Of a DNA stretch of 64,000 bases, positions 1 through 11,973 are shown piece after piece. The notes under the pieces were generated by a model. It searched no databases and had not been told where the DNA came from. It saw only the letters and a list, made by a program, of their open reading frames with translations. The stretch is taken from contig NC_068556.1 of NCBI RefSeq assembly GCF_022201045.2, positions 24,099,501-24,163,500 on the forward strand, read 5' to 3'. Both the position numbers and the translations under genes were made by a program. Within the stretch, counting starts at the first letter, position 1; each line of letters opens with the position of its first letter. Source of the DNA: Citrus sinensis. Its lineage: Eukaryota; Streptophyta; Magnoliopsida; Sapindales; Rutaceae.

Positions 1-784
1 AAAATCAGAATGAGTTAAATTATAACAAATTACTATAAATTCCTTAATTAATTTTTATCATAATTATTATTTATTATTTTTATTATTTTTATTATTATTG
101 TTCAAAAATTAATTATTAATAATAATTATCGTTAATTATTATTATTAACAATTTAACGAAAAAATTACTATTAATTATTTTTATAGATTAATTAATTATA
201 ATACTTTTTATTCTTGTTAATAATAATAATAATCTATTTAAAAATTATAATTATATTTATAGTTATAATAAAATAATTATAATGATTGTACTTATAATTC
301 ATTTAATAATTATTATAATTTTTTAATAAAACGGATGGTATTTTGGGAATTTAAAATTATATGAGTGAATTGGTATTCTAAAGGTTTTAATGAAATAAAA
401 CAGAGTGTAAGGGACTAAACGAAATTTTATAATACAAATAATTTTATAATATTTATGAATAAATTATAAATAATATAGAGTATAGGAGGCTGACTATAAT
501 TTTACAAGATAGCTGTAACCTTCGTCAGCTGTAACTTAGGCGGACCCTCATTTAAAGGATATTATCTGCAAATAAGGAGAACTGCAGTTGTATTGCCCAT
601 ATCATATAATTTGTGCCGTGCCGCCCATACCACGTGTCGCTATCAGTCAAGCTCGACATCACTTCATCGATAAGGAATTTGTTATTGCACGCACTTCAAT
701 CAAACACTGTTACCCTTAAATTTAACTCAATTAAAAAGCCAAAAAAATACGAAAACACTAATCTGAAACCCGGAAACATTTACG
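1..784. other. AT-rich upstream region of the hydratase gene
   Basis: The first ~480 bases are very AT-rich (TTATTA/AATAAT runs) with no coding signal. From about 560 the composition becomes mixed, as expected for promoter and 5' UTR of the gene that starts at 785. No TATA box stands out. Confidence 0.5.
631..636. promoter_or_regulatory. G-box (CACGTG) upstream of the hydratase start
   Basis: A perfect palindromic CACGTG core in the context ACCACGTGTC lies about 150 bp before the ATG at 785. This is the classical plant G-box/ABRE-like site bound by bZIP and bHLH factors. Function here is inferred from position only. Confidence 0.35.
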
Positions 785-2632
785 ATGGGCCAAACTAAAT
801 CCGAAAATCTAATCCTCGTGACCCGAGACCCTATGGGGATCGCTTACGTCACGATCAATCGTCCGAAATCGCTAAACTCGTTGACCAGGTCAATGATGGC
901 GGACATGGCGCAGGCGTTCAAGTCGTTGGACAAGGACGAATCCGTCCTGGTTATCATCTTGTCAGGGTCGGGTCGTGCGTTCTGCTCCGGCGTGGATTTG
1001 ACGTCAGCAGAGGACGTGTTTAAAGGAGACGTTAAGGATGTTGAGACTGACACGGTGGCACAAATGGAGCGGTGCCGGAAACCGATCATCGGGGCCATTT
1101 CCGGTTTCGCTGTAACGGCCGGGTTCGAAATCGCGTTGGCTTGTGACGTTTTGGTTGCCGCTAAAGGCGCAAAATTTATTGACACCCATGCTCGGTTAGT
1201 ATGCAAGATTTCTTTTAGTTAATTTGTATTTTTACTAATGGGAAATTTACCTTTGGATGGGAATTTTTTTTTTTTGGGTCAATTTTTAGAATATTTTGTA
1301 ATTTATGAGTATGAGGATGGTCCCCGTTATGAAAATTTAGTAAAATCGTTGAATTTGTGGATAGTAACTTGCCAATTTTTGTGGGTTGATAGTTGAAGTT
1401 ATAACCTTTTACTTAGCAAGTATGATTAAAGCTTCATATGGCATTGTGGTGCCATGGATACGACCCTTACTGTGACATGGAAGCATGTAGCTACATGAGC
1501 AGCAGCTATCAAATGATGGGGATGGTCGGTTATTATAGCTTTTGAAGTTGGGTACGGATGGTTAAGATTTTTTATGGAATAACTGTGAGTTGAATTCAAA
1601 TTAGCTACCTGAGCAAAAGAAGTGCTTACCGATCGAACATGCTAAACATTGATACTAAATGGAGCCCAAGTTTGAATTTTATGAAATCTGAAATAGATCC
1701 CAATGCATGCGTTATGATTTTTGTTTTCTGAAGCATCTGCTTATAAGCGTTTTAAACGTTAAGCTGTTTGTTTCCTTAGGAAACGTACTAGTGTACACAT
1801 CACTGGTTTATAAGAACACCATAGGAATGTGTTGCTAAGAAACGGTTGAAATGTTTGAATGCCAAAGGATTTTTTAGAGTGGTAAAAGCCTTTGGTGGGG
1901 GCTACTTCTTGATGCCTATTGCAATTGCAACGGCAAATGTCGAAATAGAAAGTAGCCACTTTGTGCAAAATGTTGAAGTGCCTGGTGGTGGATGGTGATT
2001 GATTTTTATTACCTTTGTTTTGCTGTAAATTATGTTATAATATATAAACGTGCATGTTTATGCAAATTGTTCATTCAGATTTGGGATATTTCCTTCATGG
2101 GGTCTGTCTCAGAAGCTTTCGCGCATTATTGGACCAAATAGAGCTCGTGAAGTATCCATGGCAGCTACCCCTATAACTGCTGAGCAAGGTGAGAGGTGGG
2201 GCCTGGTGAACCATGTTGTTGAAGAAGGTGAATTGTTGAAGAAAGCGCACGCAGTTGCTGAAGCAATGATAAAGAACAATCAAGACTTGGTGTTGAGGTA
2301 TAAGGCAGTCATCAATGATGGTCTGAAGCTGGACTTGGGTCATGCTCTTGCGCTTGAAAAGGTAATATTTTGCTTGCATTCAAGGTTCCTGATGTTGTCA
2401 TCTACTGCTTGTGACCCAATAATACAAAGTATGTATCGTAACTGATGTGACATATGATATGGTGTTACTATAACATGTCATTTCAAGTGATTACTTGATT
2501 CACGTTAGTGCTTTTATTTATTTACAGGAGCGGGCTCATGACTACTACAATGGAATGACGAAGGAGCAGTTTAAGAAAATGCAGGAGTTTATAGCTGCTC
2601 GGAGTTCAAAGAAACCCTCTTCCAAGTTGTAA
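785..2632 (+). CDS. ECHIA: Peroxisomal enoyl-CoA hydratase/isomerase family protein
   Basis: Three exons: 785-1194, 2079-2361, 2528-2632, joined by GT-AG introns with continuous frame, giving 265 aa. The protein is a crotonase fold with the family stretch GFAVTAGFEIALACD (oxyanion hole and first glutamate) encoded at the end of exon 1, and FGIFPSWGLSQKL at the start of exon 2. It ends in SKL, a canonical PTS1 signal, so the product should go to the peroxisome, where relatives act in beta-oxidation. It resembles Arabidopsis At4g16210 from memory. By eye, the position of the second catalytic glutamate of classical hydratases is occupied by the THA segment, so exact chemistry (hydratase versus another crotonase reaction) is uncertain. 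The start is the first ATG with good family N-terminal agreement. Confidence 0.93.
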
Positions 2633-3908
2633 ATTCAACAAATGATCAGCATGTCCTATACGCGACTCTTTCAAATTCAATCAATTGGTTCTTTCAATCA
2701 TTTATCTTTAGTAGCAATCAATAATTTGCCTAAAACCAATGTAATTATTTGAAATTTGAAAGGTTCAAAATATTGTGATCAAAGTTGTGTTTTCAGAACC
2801 TGTTGCGACCCTTATGTTGGAAATCCAATGTTTTTGGACATTTCTGTGTTCTATGCAAATATTACCAATTGAAGACGACAATCGTGAAGGGTTCTGGCTT
2901 CTGACCGTTGAACGGAGTCCGCGCTGAAACGACGTCGTTGCAGTCTTCTGGGCAAAAATTGAGAGAAACGAAAGCCAAAGTCAATGTTATGACTTAGAAG
3001 ATTAGGGTTCTCTCTACTAGAAAAAATTAAAAGTAAATAATTAATTAAGATTATCTTGACGGGGTGGGAAGTGGGAACTTATTAATGGTTAGCACTCGTA
3101 AGAAGAATAAAACTTATAATTACATATAAAACTTTTTGTGAATGTCTCGCACGAGGGAAAATGGAGGCAAAGCTTGGAGAGCAGCTATGGCTTCAGGTTC
3201 TTTTATTTTTTTTTCCTGTTCTGCAGGGCCCTTATTTTATTTTATTTTCTCCATGAAACCTTATTAATTATTTTGGTTTAAAGCCTTAAACTATAAAAAT
3301 TTTGGTGATTTTTTATGGAAAATTCTGAGCTTTTTCTTCCACTTCTCGATCTCTTCTATTTTATTTTCTATATCTGTTATCAATTATGTGTGTAGTTGAT
3401 GGGGACCAGGAGAATTCAAAGTGCACTTTAATAAAAAAGTAGTGGTAATTGATGAGTTTTTTAATATATTATTTAGGTTATAGTTATTTTAGAGTTGTTT
3501 TAATATATAATACAAATTACAGTCATACATATAAAATGATAAATAATAAAAAAAATTATTATAATTTTAATCGTATAATTATAAAATAATATTTTATTTT
3601 AAAACAGTTACACGTAACTGGACCCGGATTCATTTGTTTAATTTGTTTGCCAATAGTACATCTGTGTTATCATAACTCAAAGGTATTTGTTACTTAACTG
3701 AAGTGGCTTATCGGAGGAGGGGCCACGAAACAACCATTTTTTAAAAAAAATTGGGATGAAAGGTAATTCTGAATGTTCTGGAGGAATAATGGGTGTTACT
3801 TGTGGGAATAATGGTGGACCAGAATAATAGTGGACCCAGGAACAATATGGCTCTGTTATCTAAAAAAATTGTCGTTTTTGTTTTTTCTCGAAAAAGAAAG
3901 ATTGGTAA
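2633..3908. other. Intergenic region, no supported gene
   Basis: Holds the 3' UTR of the hydratase gene, then AT-rich sequence. A short open stretch at about 3142-3196 beginning ATGTCTCGCACG is followed by GTTCTT and could be a lone exon, but nothing continues it. No repeat ends were recognised here. Confidence 0.4.
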
Positions 3909-3918
3909 ATAATAAAAA

Positions 3919-5977
3919 GGGTGATTTTTACTTTTCTCCCTTGAGTTTTGGATTTTTTGTACTTAGATGGCGAAGATTTATTTATTAGTGAAAAACCCCC
4001 CTACCATTTAGAGCTGGTAAAACGGGTCATCGGGTTGTGTTCATGTCGTGTCAGTTTCGTGTCGTGTTAAATTTAGATCGACCCAAACCCGACCCATTTA
4101 ATAATCGTGTCAAAATATTGAGACCCAAACCCGACACAGAAAAATAATCGAGTTATCCAATAACCCGTTTAATATCTATATATTGAACAAAAGTTACATA
4201 AAATATTTACACACTATCATATATACGTATGTACATAAATACATACATACATACATACATAATTTATCGATATTATAAAATATACATATCTACCAATATA
4301 TTACACATGTACACTATTAAGGTTTTAATTATATATATATATATATAATATTATATATCAATATTATAAAATATACATGTCTATCAATTTTTACACATTT
4401 ACACTATTGAAGCTTTAAATATATGTAAAATGTTATAAATAAAACATTGTGTTTATATTCACCCTTTTAAAGAATAAAAAAAAGAAAATCATCTCTAGTA
4501 TTTGAGTTTTAATTATAAGAATATGTAAATTATTTTAAAATAAAAAATATAATCGGGTCATTGATCGGGTAAATGGGTCAAGAATTTTAACCCAAACCCG
4601 ACACGGAAAAAAATCGTGTTGACCCGGACCCGACCCATTTAATAATCGTGTTAAATTTGACGACTCATACACATTTATTTATGTCGTGTTCGTGTCGAGT
4701 AATTGGGTCGTGTCAAATTTTGCCAGCTCTACTACCATTAGTTAATTTTGTGGTTGACTGTTAGTGGAAGTTAAAAATTCTAAAATGCCCCTGGTTAGAT
4801 TTGTACACATCTGAAACATTTGGCGCCAAGTTTATAACAATCATAATATTACTATTATACCCCTTAAATATGAGTTATTTACAATTGAATTCAACAAATA
4901 AAAAGACAATTGTAACCATAACAATAAATCACATAAATCAAAATACTACTTCAACATCATAATACACCACACCGCAATACCATAAAACAACATAAATAAA
5001 TTATACATATATTTTAAAAAAAAAAGCTAAAATGTAATAAATACCAAAAGCAAATAATATGTGACTACAATACCAATATGCAAATCAGCCTAAAATAAGT
5101 GAGAAGATAATCCATTAATTACATTACAACATTAAATAATATTCAAGGGTGTTTAGTATTTTTTTCTCAAAGTTAGTTTTCTATTTTCTACAAACAATCG
5201 TGAAAAAAATGATTTCCGAAACAAATATTTTATAAATGACTAAGTGTATCTGGATAAGTTTTTTTTTCGTCTTTCTAAATAAAAGTTGAAAATGTCTTTA
5301 ACAGTTTCTGGACTTGTAATGTTGTTTGATAACATATGATATGATAAGAGTATTACTACTTTAAAGTAAACAAATTTACTTCACAGCTCTACAAATCTCA
5401 TCAAAACCATGTCAATTAATAAGAAATCAAGCACCCACTCGACATTTTTCACTTAGAGTAGTATCAAAATGCTCCAAATTAGGAAAAAAAAAATTGTGAG
5501 AGACTAACTTTTTATTGGCTTCAACAAAGTGATTTGGATTCCTGGAGCATCGGCGAAATTCAGAGCGATACATAATGCAGGTCTTGTGTTTCTTATTCAC
5601 TTTACATAAGTAATGGATACTACTCTACAACAAAGAAGATTTTTTTACCTTCTAAACAGAGTTCTTAAATGTGCCTATCTAAAGAGAAAAGGTCATGACT
5701 GTGCTTCACGAAAGAGAAAAGACCACTTTGAATTGTTTTACAAATTTTGCTTTATAAATTAAGGCACAATTTTTCAAACTGATTAGACAACTCACTTGCT
5801 CATGTCAACCAAAAAGTGTAAAATTTTTGCTTGTCAAATGAGATTACCAAAGTGCTCACAACTAACTAACTGAGAACTAACGTTTGCAAGTTGTAAGGGG
5901 ATTTTCACTAATAAACGGATCTTCGCCATCTAAGTACAAAAAGTTGAAAACTCAAGGGAGAAAAGTAAAAATTACCC
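3919..5977. mobile_element. Non-autonomous Mutator-like (MULE) element with ~83-bp terminal inverted repeats
   Basis: The left end (GGGTGATTTTTACTTTTC...) and the reverse complement of the right end (GGGTAATTTTTACTTTTC...) match over about 83 bp with roughly ten differences. Flanks are ATAATAAAAA (3909-3918) and ATAAGAAAAA (5978-5987), a 10-bp duplication with one mismatch, in the size range of Mutator-like elements. The interior holds no transposase ORF. A 723-bp hAT element at 4009-4731 sits just inside the left end and is therefore younger. TIR divergence suggests a moderately old insertion. Confidence 0.75.
4009..4731. mobile_element. Non-autonomous hAT element nested in the MULE
   Basis: Ends are TAGAGCTGGTAAAACGGG and its inverted partner, ...TTTTGCCAGCTCTA. 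It is flanked by a perfect 8-bp target duplication CTACCATT (4001-4008 and 4732-4739), the hallmark of hAT elements. The sub-terminal regions are rich in ACCCGACCC motifs in both orientations. The middle is AT-rich with TA and ATAC repeats and no coding capacity. Confidence 0.88.
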
Positions 5978-6229
5978 ATAAGAAAAATATGCTTTAATTT
6001 GATTAAGAAATTCAAGAGAAAAGAGAGAGAGAGAATTTATGAATTTAGAAAAAGATTTAATAGGAGAATTGAAACTAATTTTATTATTGTTAACTTAAAA
6101 ATATAGTGCAAACTACTTATTCTTAGTTGTTCAACATAATTTTAATTTTAATTTAATTATAACCCTAAATTCTAATTGAAATAAGAAAATGGAAAGAAAT
6201 TAAAATAAACTTGGGAATCAAAATAAACC

Positions 6230-7010
6230 TTCATCGTTACAATTCGATGTAATAATGGACTACTCGGACCATCACTACAGCAGTAACGAAACTGGAAAAT
6301 CCAAAGACTGCTTCGTAGATCCTGAAAGTGGAGTAAGCAAGGAAAAAATATATATAAAAGAATGGAAAATCTTCAGGAAAAATCTTCATGAATCAAACTT
6401 TTGTGAGAGTCTATGAACAAAGAATTGATCTTCTCCGTGCTGTAATCATTGGTCCTCAAGGGACGCCTTGTCATGCGGTTTGCTCTTCTTTGACATTGCA
6501 TTCCCTTGTGAATATCTCAATATATAAGCCTCCAATGGCGACTTACCGATCATACGGGCTTCGCCTGAACCCAAATCTGTTCTCAAATGGTTATGTTTGT
6601 TTGAGCCTGCTGAACACTTGGGATGGCCAAGGGCATGAACCGTGGAACCTTCCTACTTGAGAAGCACTTTTCAAAGCAGGAAATAATTGGGAGAATTATA
6701 GTCAAAATGTATTTGTATTGTCCTGCGAAACAGTGTTGTTCTTGCTTCGCAGCCGCCAAAGAATTTTGAAGGTTTTGTGACGTCACATTTTCGTGAGCGG
6801 GCACACGCCATGTTAAGTACTTGGAAGGGTTACACGAATGGTACGGCGAGAATTGGTTTTGTTTTCTGAAAAAGGGTCATCTTCTTCGGTTAAATGCTAA
6901 GGATCAAGCTTATTCGAGGCGGTAATAGAAATATCTATCCAGAACTTTTCGTGGCATTCACCAAGATCAATGGAACTTCTTTGCAGAACCGGATCACCAA
7001 GAAAAGAATA
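6230..7010 (+). pseudogene. Decayed copy A of the E2 ubiquitin-conjugating gene
   Basis: Translation in shifting frames gives DYSDHHYSS, then VRVYEQRIDLLRAVIIG, LRLNPNLFSNGYVCLSLLNTW, and further on IYPELF, all matching the intact E2 at 11974-13053 in the same order. The cysteine-containing active-site block is still readable. After LLNTW the segment corresponding to residues ~155-190 is missing, the region after HAV is frame-shifted, and stops follow. No intron separates the blocks, as in the intact gene. Not functional as an E2. Confidence 0.85.
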
Positions 7011-7885
7011 ATTGTTCTAAACTTTGTTTCGTCTTTCCTTTGATATTTTTTCATTGTGGAATCAATTACAGTAGTTTTTATTTACTTTACCCTTCTGTAA
7101 AATATAAATCACATACCTTATTAGTTCTTGTACGACTTTATAACAACAAAGAAGAAACACATGCACATACAAAAGTCAGAACCCAACGCCAGTCTCTCGT
7201 TGTAGGTTTTGTGGAAGCTAGGCTTGGTTCATTACAAGGCACCAGCAGAGCATATTCTCGAAGACAACAGCAATGGCTTCGGGTTGCAGCAAAATTTTAA
7301 CCTTGTTTTTTATTATTTCGGCAGAACATTATTTTAATTTTGCTTGTATTCTCTGATATTAGGAAAATTTCCTTTTAGATTTTTTATTTTTTATTTTTGG
7401 TTTAAAATCTAGACTACTTTGTTGAGAAAATTTCGGTGAGTTAGTGATGGAAATTAATATTAAATCTGAACGGTCAACAAGATCATAATTTTAAATCCCC
7501 CTTTTTTTCTCAACGAATAGCTGGAAAAAAAAAATTTGCAGAAAAAGGTATTTGGAAGCTAAAACGACGAGCTCTCTTTGTGTCTTTCTTTCATTTTTTT
7601 TTCTAAGCATAATGTCTACGTGAAGGGGCTTCAATACGCATATCGCTTGCACCATCCGGAGTGATTTTATTAGTTGAATCAAACATACAAGCACTTTTTG
7701 TCGTCTTTATGTTTCATTGTAGTTGTATTATTATTATTATGTGTATAATTAGGAATAATAACAGCGAAAAAAGTACTAAATACAAAATTAATTACATATG
7801 CTACAATGCTACTGTAACTCTTCGACAACGGTGCCATTAATTAATTAATTAATTAATTGATTGATTAATCTTTTAGTTAAATTCA
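7011..7885. other. Spacer between E2 pseudogene copies
   Basis: AT-rich DNA ending in a TTAA/TTGA tandem run at about 7836-7868. No coding or repeat structure that I recognise. Confidence 0.4.
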
Positions 7886-8275
7886 GGGATGCAGCAAAAC
7901 AATACAATCAAAGAAGAAAAGTTCAGGCACTTTGATGTGGTGACTGACTACACAGACCGTCATTATTGCGAGAAAAACTCTGGAGAAGAGAATGACAGCT
8001 TTGCATATCCTGGAAGTCAAGTATGCAAGAAAATTATGGAAAAATGGAAAATTCTTGAGAACTAAGCTCTGCAGAATCTGGAACCAGTAATTGGTACCCA
8101 AAAAAGGAAGAATTCTGGTAAATTTCGCAGGGTTTTTGAAATTTTTTTTTCCTGTTGAAGATGGGCGTACTTTAGTGTGACTGGTCAAAGAACTAAGTTT
8201 ATGGTGTGAAGAGGGTTCAAATTTCTTGTTAATTTTGATTAGATTTGTAGATAAATTTTGACAGAGCAAAGATCC
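7886..8275 (+). pseudogene. Decayed copy B of the E2 gene (N-terminal part joined to 3' UTR)
   Basis: 7911-8063 reads FRHFDVVTDYTDRHYCEKNSG and then KKIMEKWKILEN, matching residues ~24-66 of the intact E2. The sequence then jumps straight to a segment (about 8070-8275) that is homologous to 10000-10200, the tail and 3' flank of copy C. The whole UBC fold, including the active cysteine region, is therefore deleted. Confidence 0.8.
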
Positions 8276-9317
8276 CAATCAAGAGTTTAGAAATGCACGT
8301 CTATTTATGAATCTTTTTTTACTTTGTTTCTTTAAAATTTTCCGCTTGCCGACCATTAATTACAATAGCGAATGAGCGACATTCTCACCACAGCTAACTC
8401 CATAGTTAGCACGGAATGCTTTGTTTTGTACTAATTATAAATTCTAACTGTGGTGAGAGTCTCTACGCATGCAACACACGCAGCTCACCTCACTCACACA
8501 ACACACACATGCTTCCTTTCACTCATGCCAAATCTCAACTCACCCACAGCGCCATAAATCTCACTCCACTGACGCCAACCAAATTTGCTCAGTTAAAACA
8601 AGAATAAAGAATCAAAAAATGAAGCCACCCAAATTTGCCCACTAAGCTCAGCATCAAGAATCAATAAATTAAGTCAACGAAATTTGCCCAATAAACTGAG
8701 CATCACGAATCAAAAAATCAAGCCAACCAAATTTAGAATTAATGAGGTAGCTGTCGGTGACGAGACAACAACAGTTGTGACCCACGGCTGCTGTGGATTT
8801 TGGGGTGGGAAAAGAGTAAAGCCACAAGTCAATTTTCTGCGAGACCCAAGAGAGTGACTCGCCGTGAGGGAGCGAGATACAGTTGGCTACTAGATTTGGA
8901 GGGAAGAGAGAGAGCCGACAATGAGAACGAAGTGTGTTGAGGAAGAATGGAGCATGGTGAGATTGGTGGCTTGGTGAGATTTGTGTTATTTAGTGTGTAC
9001 GATATTTTAACCTTTTTTTGCAATGAAGTCTTAGGAGTTGTTTGTTTTTACCTATGGCGTTAAAATATAACTTATTTGAAAAAAAAATCATGAATCATTT
9101 ATCTTAAAATGCAACAGCACCGGGTGCAGGAAATAAAATTAAAAAGAAAATCTAAGAAGATGAAATTAGACTTGCAGCGGATCAAATGATCATCGAAAGA
9201 GTGTAATTGTTTTTGCTTTCCCAATTCCAATCTATTAATATTATGGTTTAAGCAAATCGACTTGTCCAAATTAATAGAAAACGATTCTCCAAAAACTAGT
9301 ATACTGTTTTTCTTAGA
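8276..9317. other. Spacer with a ~50-bp tandem repeat
   Basis: Between copies B and C. Inverted short repeats around 8377-8395 and 8441-8460 share the core CTCACCACAG. A degenerate tandem repeat occupies 8577-8736 (separate entry). Nothing coding was supported. Confidence 0.4.
8577..8736. repeat. Tandem repeat, period about 50 bp, ~3.2 copies
   Basis: The words CCAAATTTGC (or close variants) recur at 8579, 8629, 8678 and 8727, each followed by a degenerate copy of ...CTAAGCTCAGCATCAAGAATC. The copies have diverged from each other. Confidence 0.7.
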
Positions 9318-10200
9318 CATTGCATTCCGCCATGATTATCCCAATAAGCCTCTAATGGTGACTTGCCGATCACATGAACTTTTCCTAAATCCCTGCTTCT
9401 ACCCACACTGTAAAATTTTATTTGAATCTGTTGCATGCTGAAGCAAATGAAGGGCGGAACCCTTCTGCATCGACGATTCTTCGGGTTCCAATTTCACTCC
9501 AGGAGTAGTCCTGAATGAGAGACCTTTAAATAACACTCCGATGACTGTAAAAGAAGGTGATTATTGGAAGAATTTTAACGAGGCCAGTGCTAAGTTATGT
9601 TTAACGTAACTTAGCGCGCGTGCACACAGCAATAGTGGTAGATCCCACCGATAGGTACTGTTGCTGTGTGTGGGTGTAAGTTACGTTAAACGTAACATAG
9701 GAATCCTTTTAACAAAAATGTTTTCCTATTGTCCTGCAAATCAATGTTGTTCTTGCGTCGAAATCCGCGCAAGAATATTGAGGCTTTGTTGTAGCACATT
9801 TTCGGGAAGCGCGCACACGCTATATTAAGAGCTTGCTTACAGTATAGATATGGCATTGTGACTGTTAGTTTGTTTTCTGAAAACGGGTTTATGAAAGTGA
9901 AGCAAAACCCTCATGTGTATCAGGCTTATCCAAGAAGTCGTAGACAAAGTTTATCCGAATCTTTACGGGGCCTTTGCTGGGATTGGAACTTCTTAGCAGA
10001 ACCTGGAACCCGATACTAGCACCCAATAAAGAAGAGTCCTGGTATATTTCAGTGTTTTTGGGAAACTGAATTATTTTTATGTTTTAAGATAGGCATGCTG
10101 AGTAGCCAAAGAACTAAGCTTATGGTATAAAGAGTGTTCTAAGTCAATTTCTTATTAATTTTGATTAAGTTTGTTGGTAATTTTGACAGAGTAAAGGCCG
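9318..10200 (+). pseudogene. Decayed copy C of the E2 gene (5'-truncated)
   Basis: Begins at the equivalent of FFDLAFPADYP (here DIAFRHDYPNKPLM) and runs through decayed counterparts of the active-site block, the NEKPYFNEPG region (NERPLNNTPM) and the LRNPPKNFEGFV region to the 3' UTR. In the active-site block the tract corresponding to NGRVCLSLLNTW has lost its frame and cysteine context. A ~111-bp foldback element (9590-9700) interrupts it. Several stops and frameshifts are present. Confidence 0.8.
9590..9700. mobile_element. Small palindromic (foldback) insertion
   Basis: Arms CTAAGTTATGTTTAACGTAA.. (9590-9613) and ..TTACGTTAAACGTAACATAG (9677-9700) are complementary with two or so mismatches, and an inner stem CACACAGCAA/TTGCTGTGTG (9623-9632, 9661-9670) continues the fold. 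It lies inside an otherwise collinear E2 pseudogene, so it is an insertion. TTTTAAC occurs on both sides (9573-9579 and 9706-9712) and may mark the target, but the family is not clear. Confidence 0.6.
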
Positions 10201-10927
10201 GAGACTTAAACCAAGCAAAAGGTAATCGACAATTCTTTAGATGTAGCAATGGCCCTGTTTACCATTTTGCACTACCTTTAACTACACATTAGCACAATCT
10301 TTTTTTTTCTTTTTTTTTCCTAATATTAACAATTAAAAATTTTGAATTTTCTAAATCAACCTTATGATACTACAATTCAACATGTGGGGAGGTGGTTAAC
10401 CACTTACAATACCGTCGGACGGTTTCATATTAGCACAGTCCTAAATTTAAGAACCCAACCCCAATTTAGGTAGTATATAGGTTGAAAGGAAAGTGCTTTA
10501 TCACCAAATTATTATTGAGTGGTTTTCTTACAACACAATCATTAACTTAGTGAACTTCTGGAGTACTCGGACTCTAGGCATCACACAATTCTTCAACTTT
10601 AGTAGAGAAAATGGAAAAGCTAAAGGCCAGGTAAGATGCCGTCTTTGTTTACTAAAACCACTTTCAAAAAGCAAACATATAGCACATTTAGAGCTACAGC
10701 TAGGGTTTAGGTAAAAAGACAATCGAAAGAGTTGGAGAATAAGCACTGTAAAAGACAAGTTGCCAGCAGGCAGCAGCAATAATGCATTGAAGAACGGTAA
10801 GTGATTTTGAATTGTGCCACTCACAGTCACAGATTCCACATTGGGCCTCAAAAATTGCTGGGTGAACGAGCAAATTGTGCATGCACTCTTTGCTCGCGTC
10901 TCTAAAGGTTCCAATTTATATGTATCA
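10201..10927. other. Intergenic region, nothing supported
   Basis: Mixed AT-rich sequence with a T-rich tract near 10300. Open frames here on both strands show no family resemblance. Confidence 0.35.
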
Positions 10928-10963
10928 AGCCGAGCTTTCTTTTTTTTTTTTTTTTTTTTTTTT

Positions 10964-11280
10964 TACCAATGGGTCTTTGGTCCAGTGGGAGAGCCCTTGC
11001 ACTTAGAATAATGAGTGCAAGGGTTCGAGCCTCCATGAAAGCATTTATGGGGCTTATTTACAATCCTTCCTCAATTATCAAATAATTGAGTGGAGCCAAT
11101 CTATTCCTCACAAAAGGTGAGTAGAGTGGACAGCCCTCGAATATTTGAGAGGGTTTGAAGAATTTGGGCAGCACTTCAGAGGAGTACATGCCACGATGAA
11201 GGTCCCAATTGTAGAATCTGTTTGTAAATATTAATTGTAATACTTACAATCCTGTATAACAGTATTAAAAAAAAAAAAAA
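10964..11280 (+). mobile_element. tRNA-derived SINE, sense orientation
   Basis: The head TTGGTCCAGTGGGAGAGC resembles an RNA polymerase III A box and GGGTTCGAGCC at 11021-11031 a B box. A body with CTCGAATATTTGAGAGGG follows and the element ends in a run of 15 A. The target AGCCGAGCTTT plus T-run is found on both sides (10928 onward and 11281 onward), a target-site duplication typical of L1-type retroposition. The body is shared with the SINEs at 32422-32702 and 48047-48441. Confidence 0.85.
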
Positions 11281-11973
11281 AGCCGAGCTTTTTTTTTTTA
11301 TTGCCAATTTAGTAGGGAGTTGGTAACCCGTAACCCATATGATCAAAATCGGAAAATATAAAATCAACCGTCAGACTTCACCACTCAGCATTACCCCCAG
11401 TGGGACCATGTGATGTTAGGCCACAAAATCTCACTGCATGAAAAAACCTTAAGTGCTTTAATCACCGTCCATTTCAATCAAAACCAGGGGCCAGAATCCC
11501 ATTCCTCGTATAGTCCTAAAATGACAGTCACAAAAAAAAGGGAAAATTTAAGTTCAAGTTATAGAAGTAACACCTTATCATTTTTCTTTTTTCTTTTTTA
11601 ACTTCAGTAGTAAAAATATGCATTTCGGACATATAAGATGCTCACAATTAATATGTCTCTTTTAACAGATTCGCAACAAGTCGATCATTCATCAATTGTT
11701 CAGAGATTTGGCATGTCATCGATATGTCAATCGACATGTCGATCTCATTCACTTGCTCAGGGTGCAATGTCTATTTTTAACTAATAAAACAAGAAAATAT
11801 AAAAATAATAAATGAGTTACTTTTATACATTCAGCATAACTTTAGACCATTTCTGCAAATTTCTTTTTAAAAAAAATGTAAAGAAAGTGAAAAAAAACAC
11901 ACATTTTATCCACACTGGAAGTGGGAACAAACTCTTCTTCACTGAGAACAGAACAGAGACCGAAGAAACGAAA
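11281..11973. other. Promoter region and 5' UTR of the E2 gene
   Basis: No separate gene. AT-rich; AATATAAAAATAATAAA around 11795-11811 may serve as TATA region. The reading frame of the E2 is open upstream to 11812, but family similarity starts only at 11974. Confidence 0.35.

Noticed and set aside
3142-3196. Short exon-like piece MSRTRENGGKAWRAAMASG
   Set aside because: No downstream exon or family match; kept only as a remark in the intergenic entry.
10964-11040. Possible tRNA gene
   Set aside because: The head has A and B boxes but does not fold as a tRNA and continues into a SINE body with an A-tail and target duplication.
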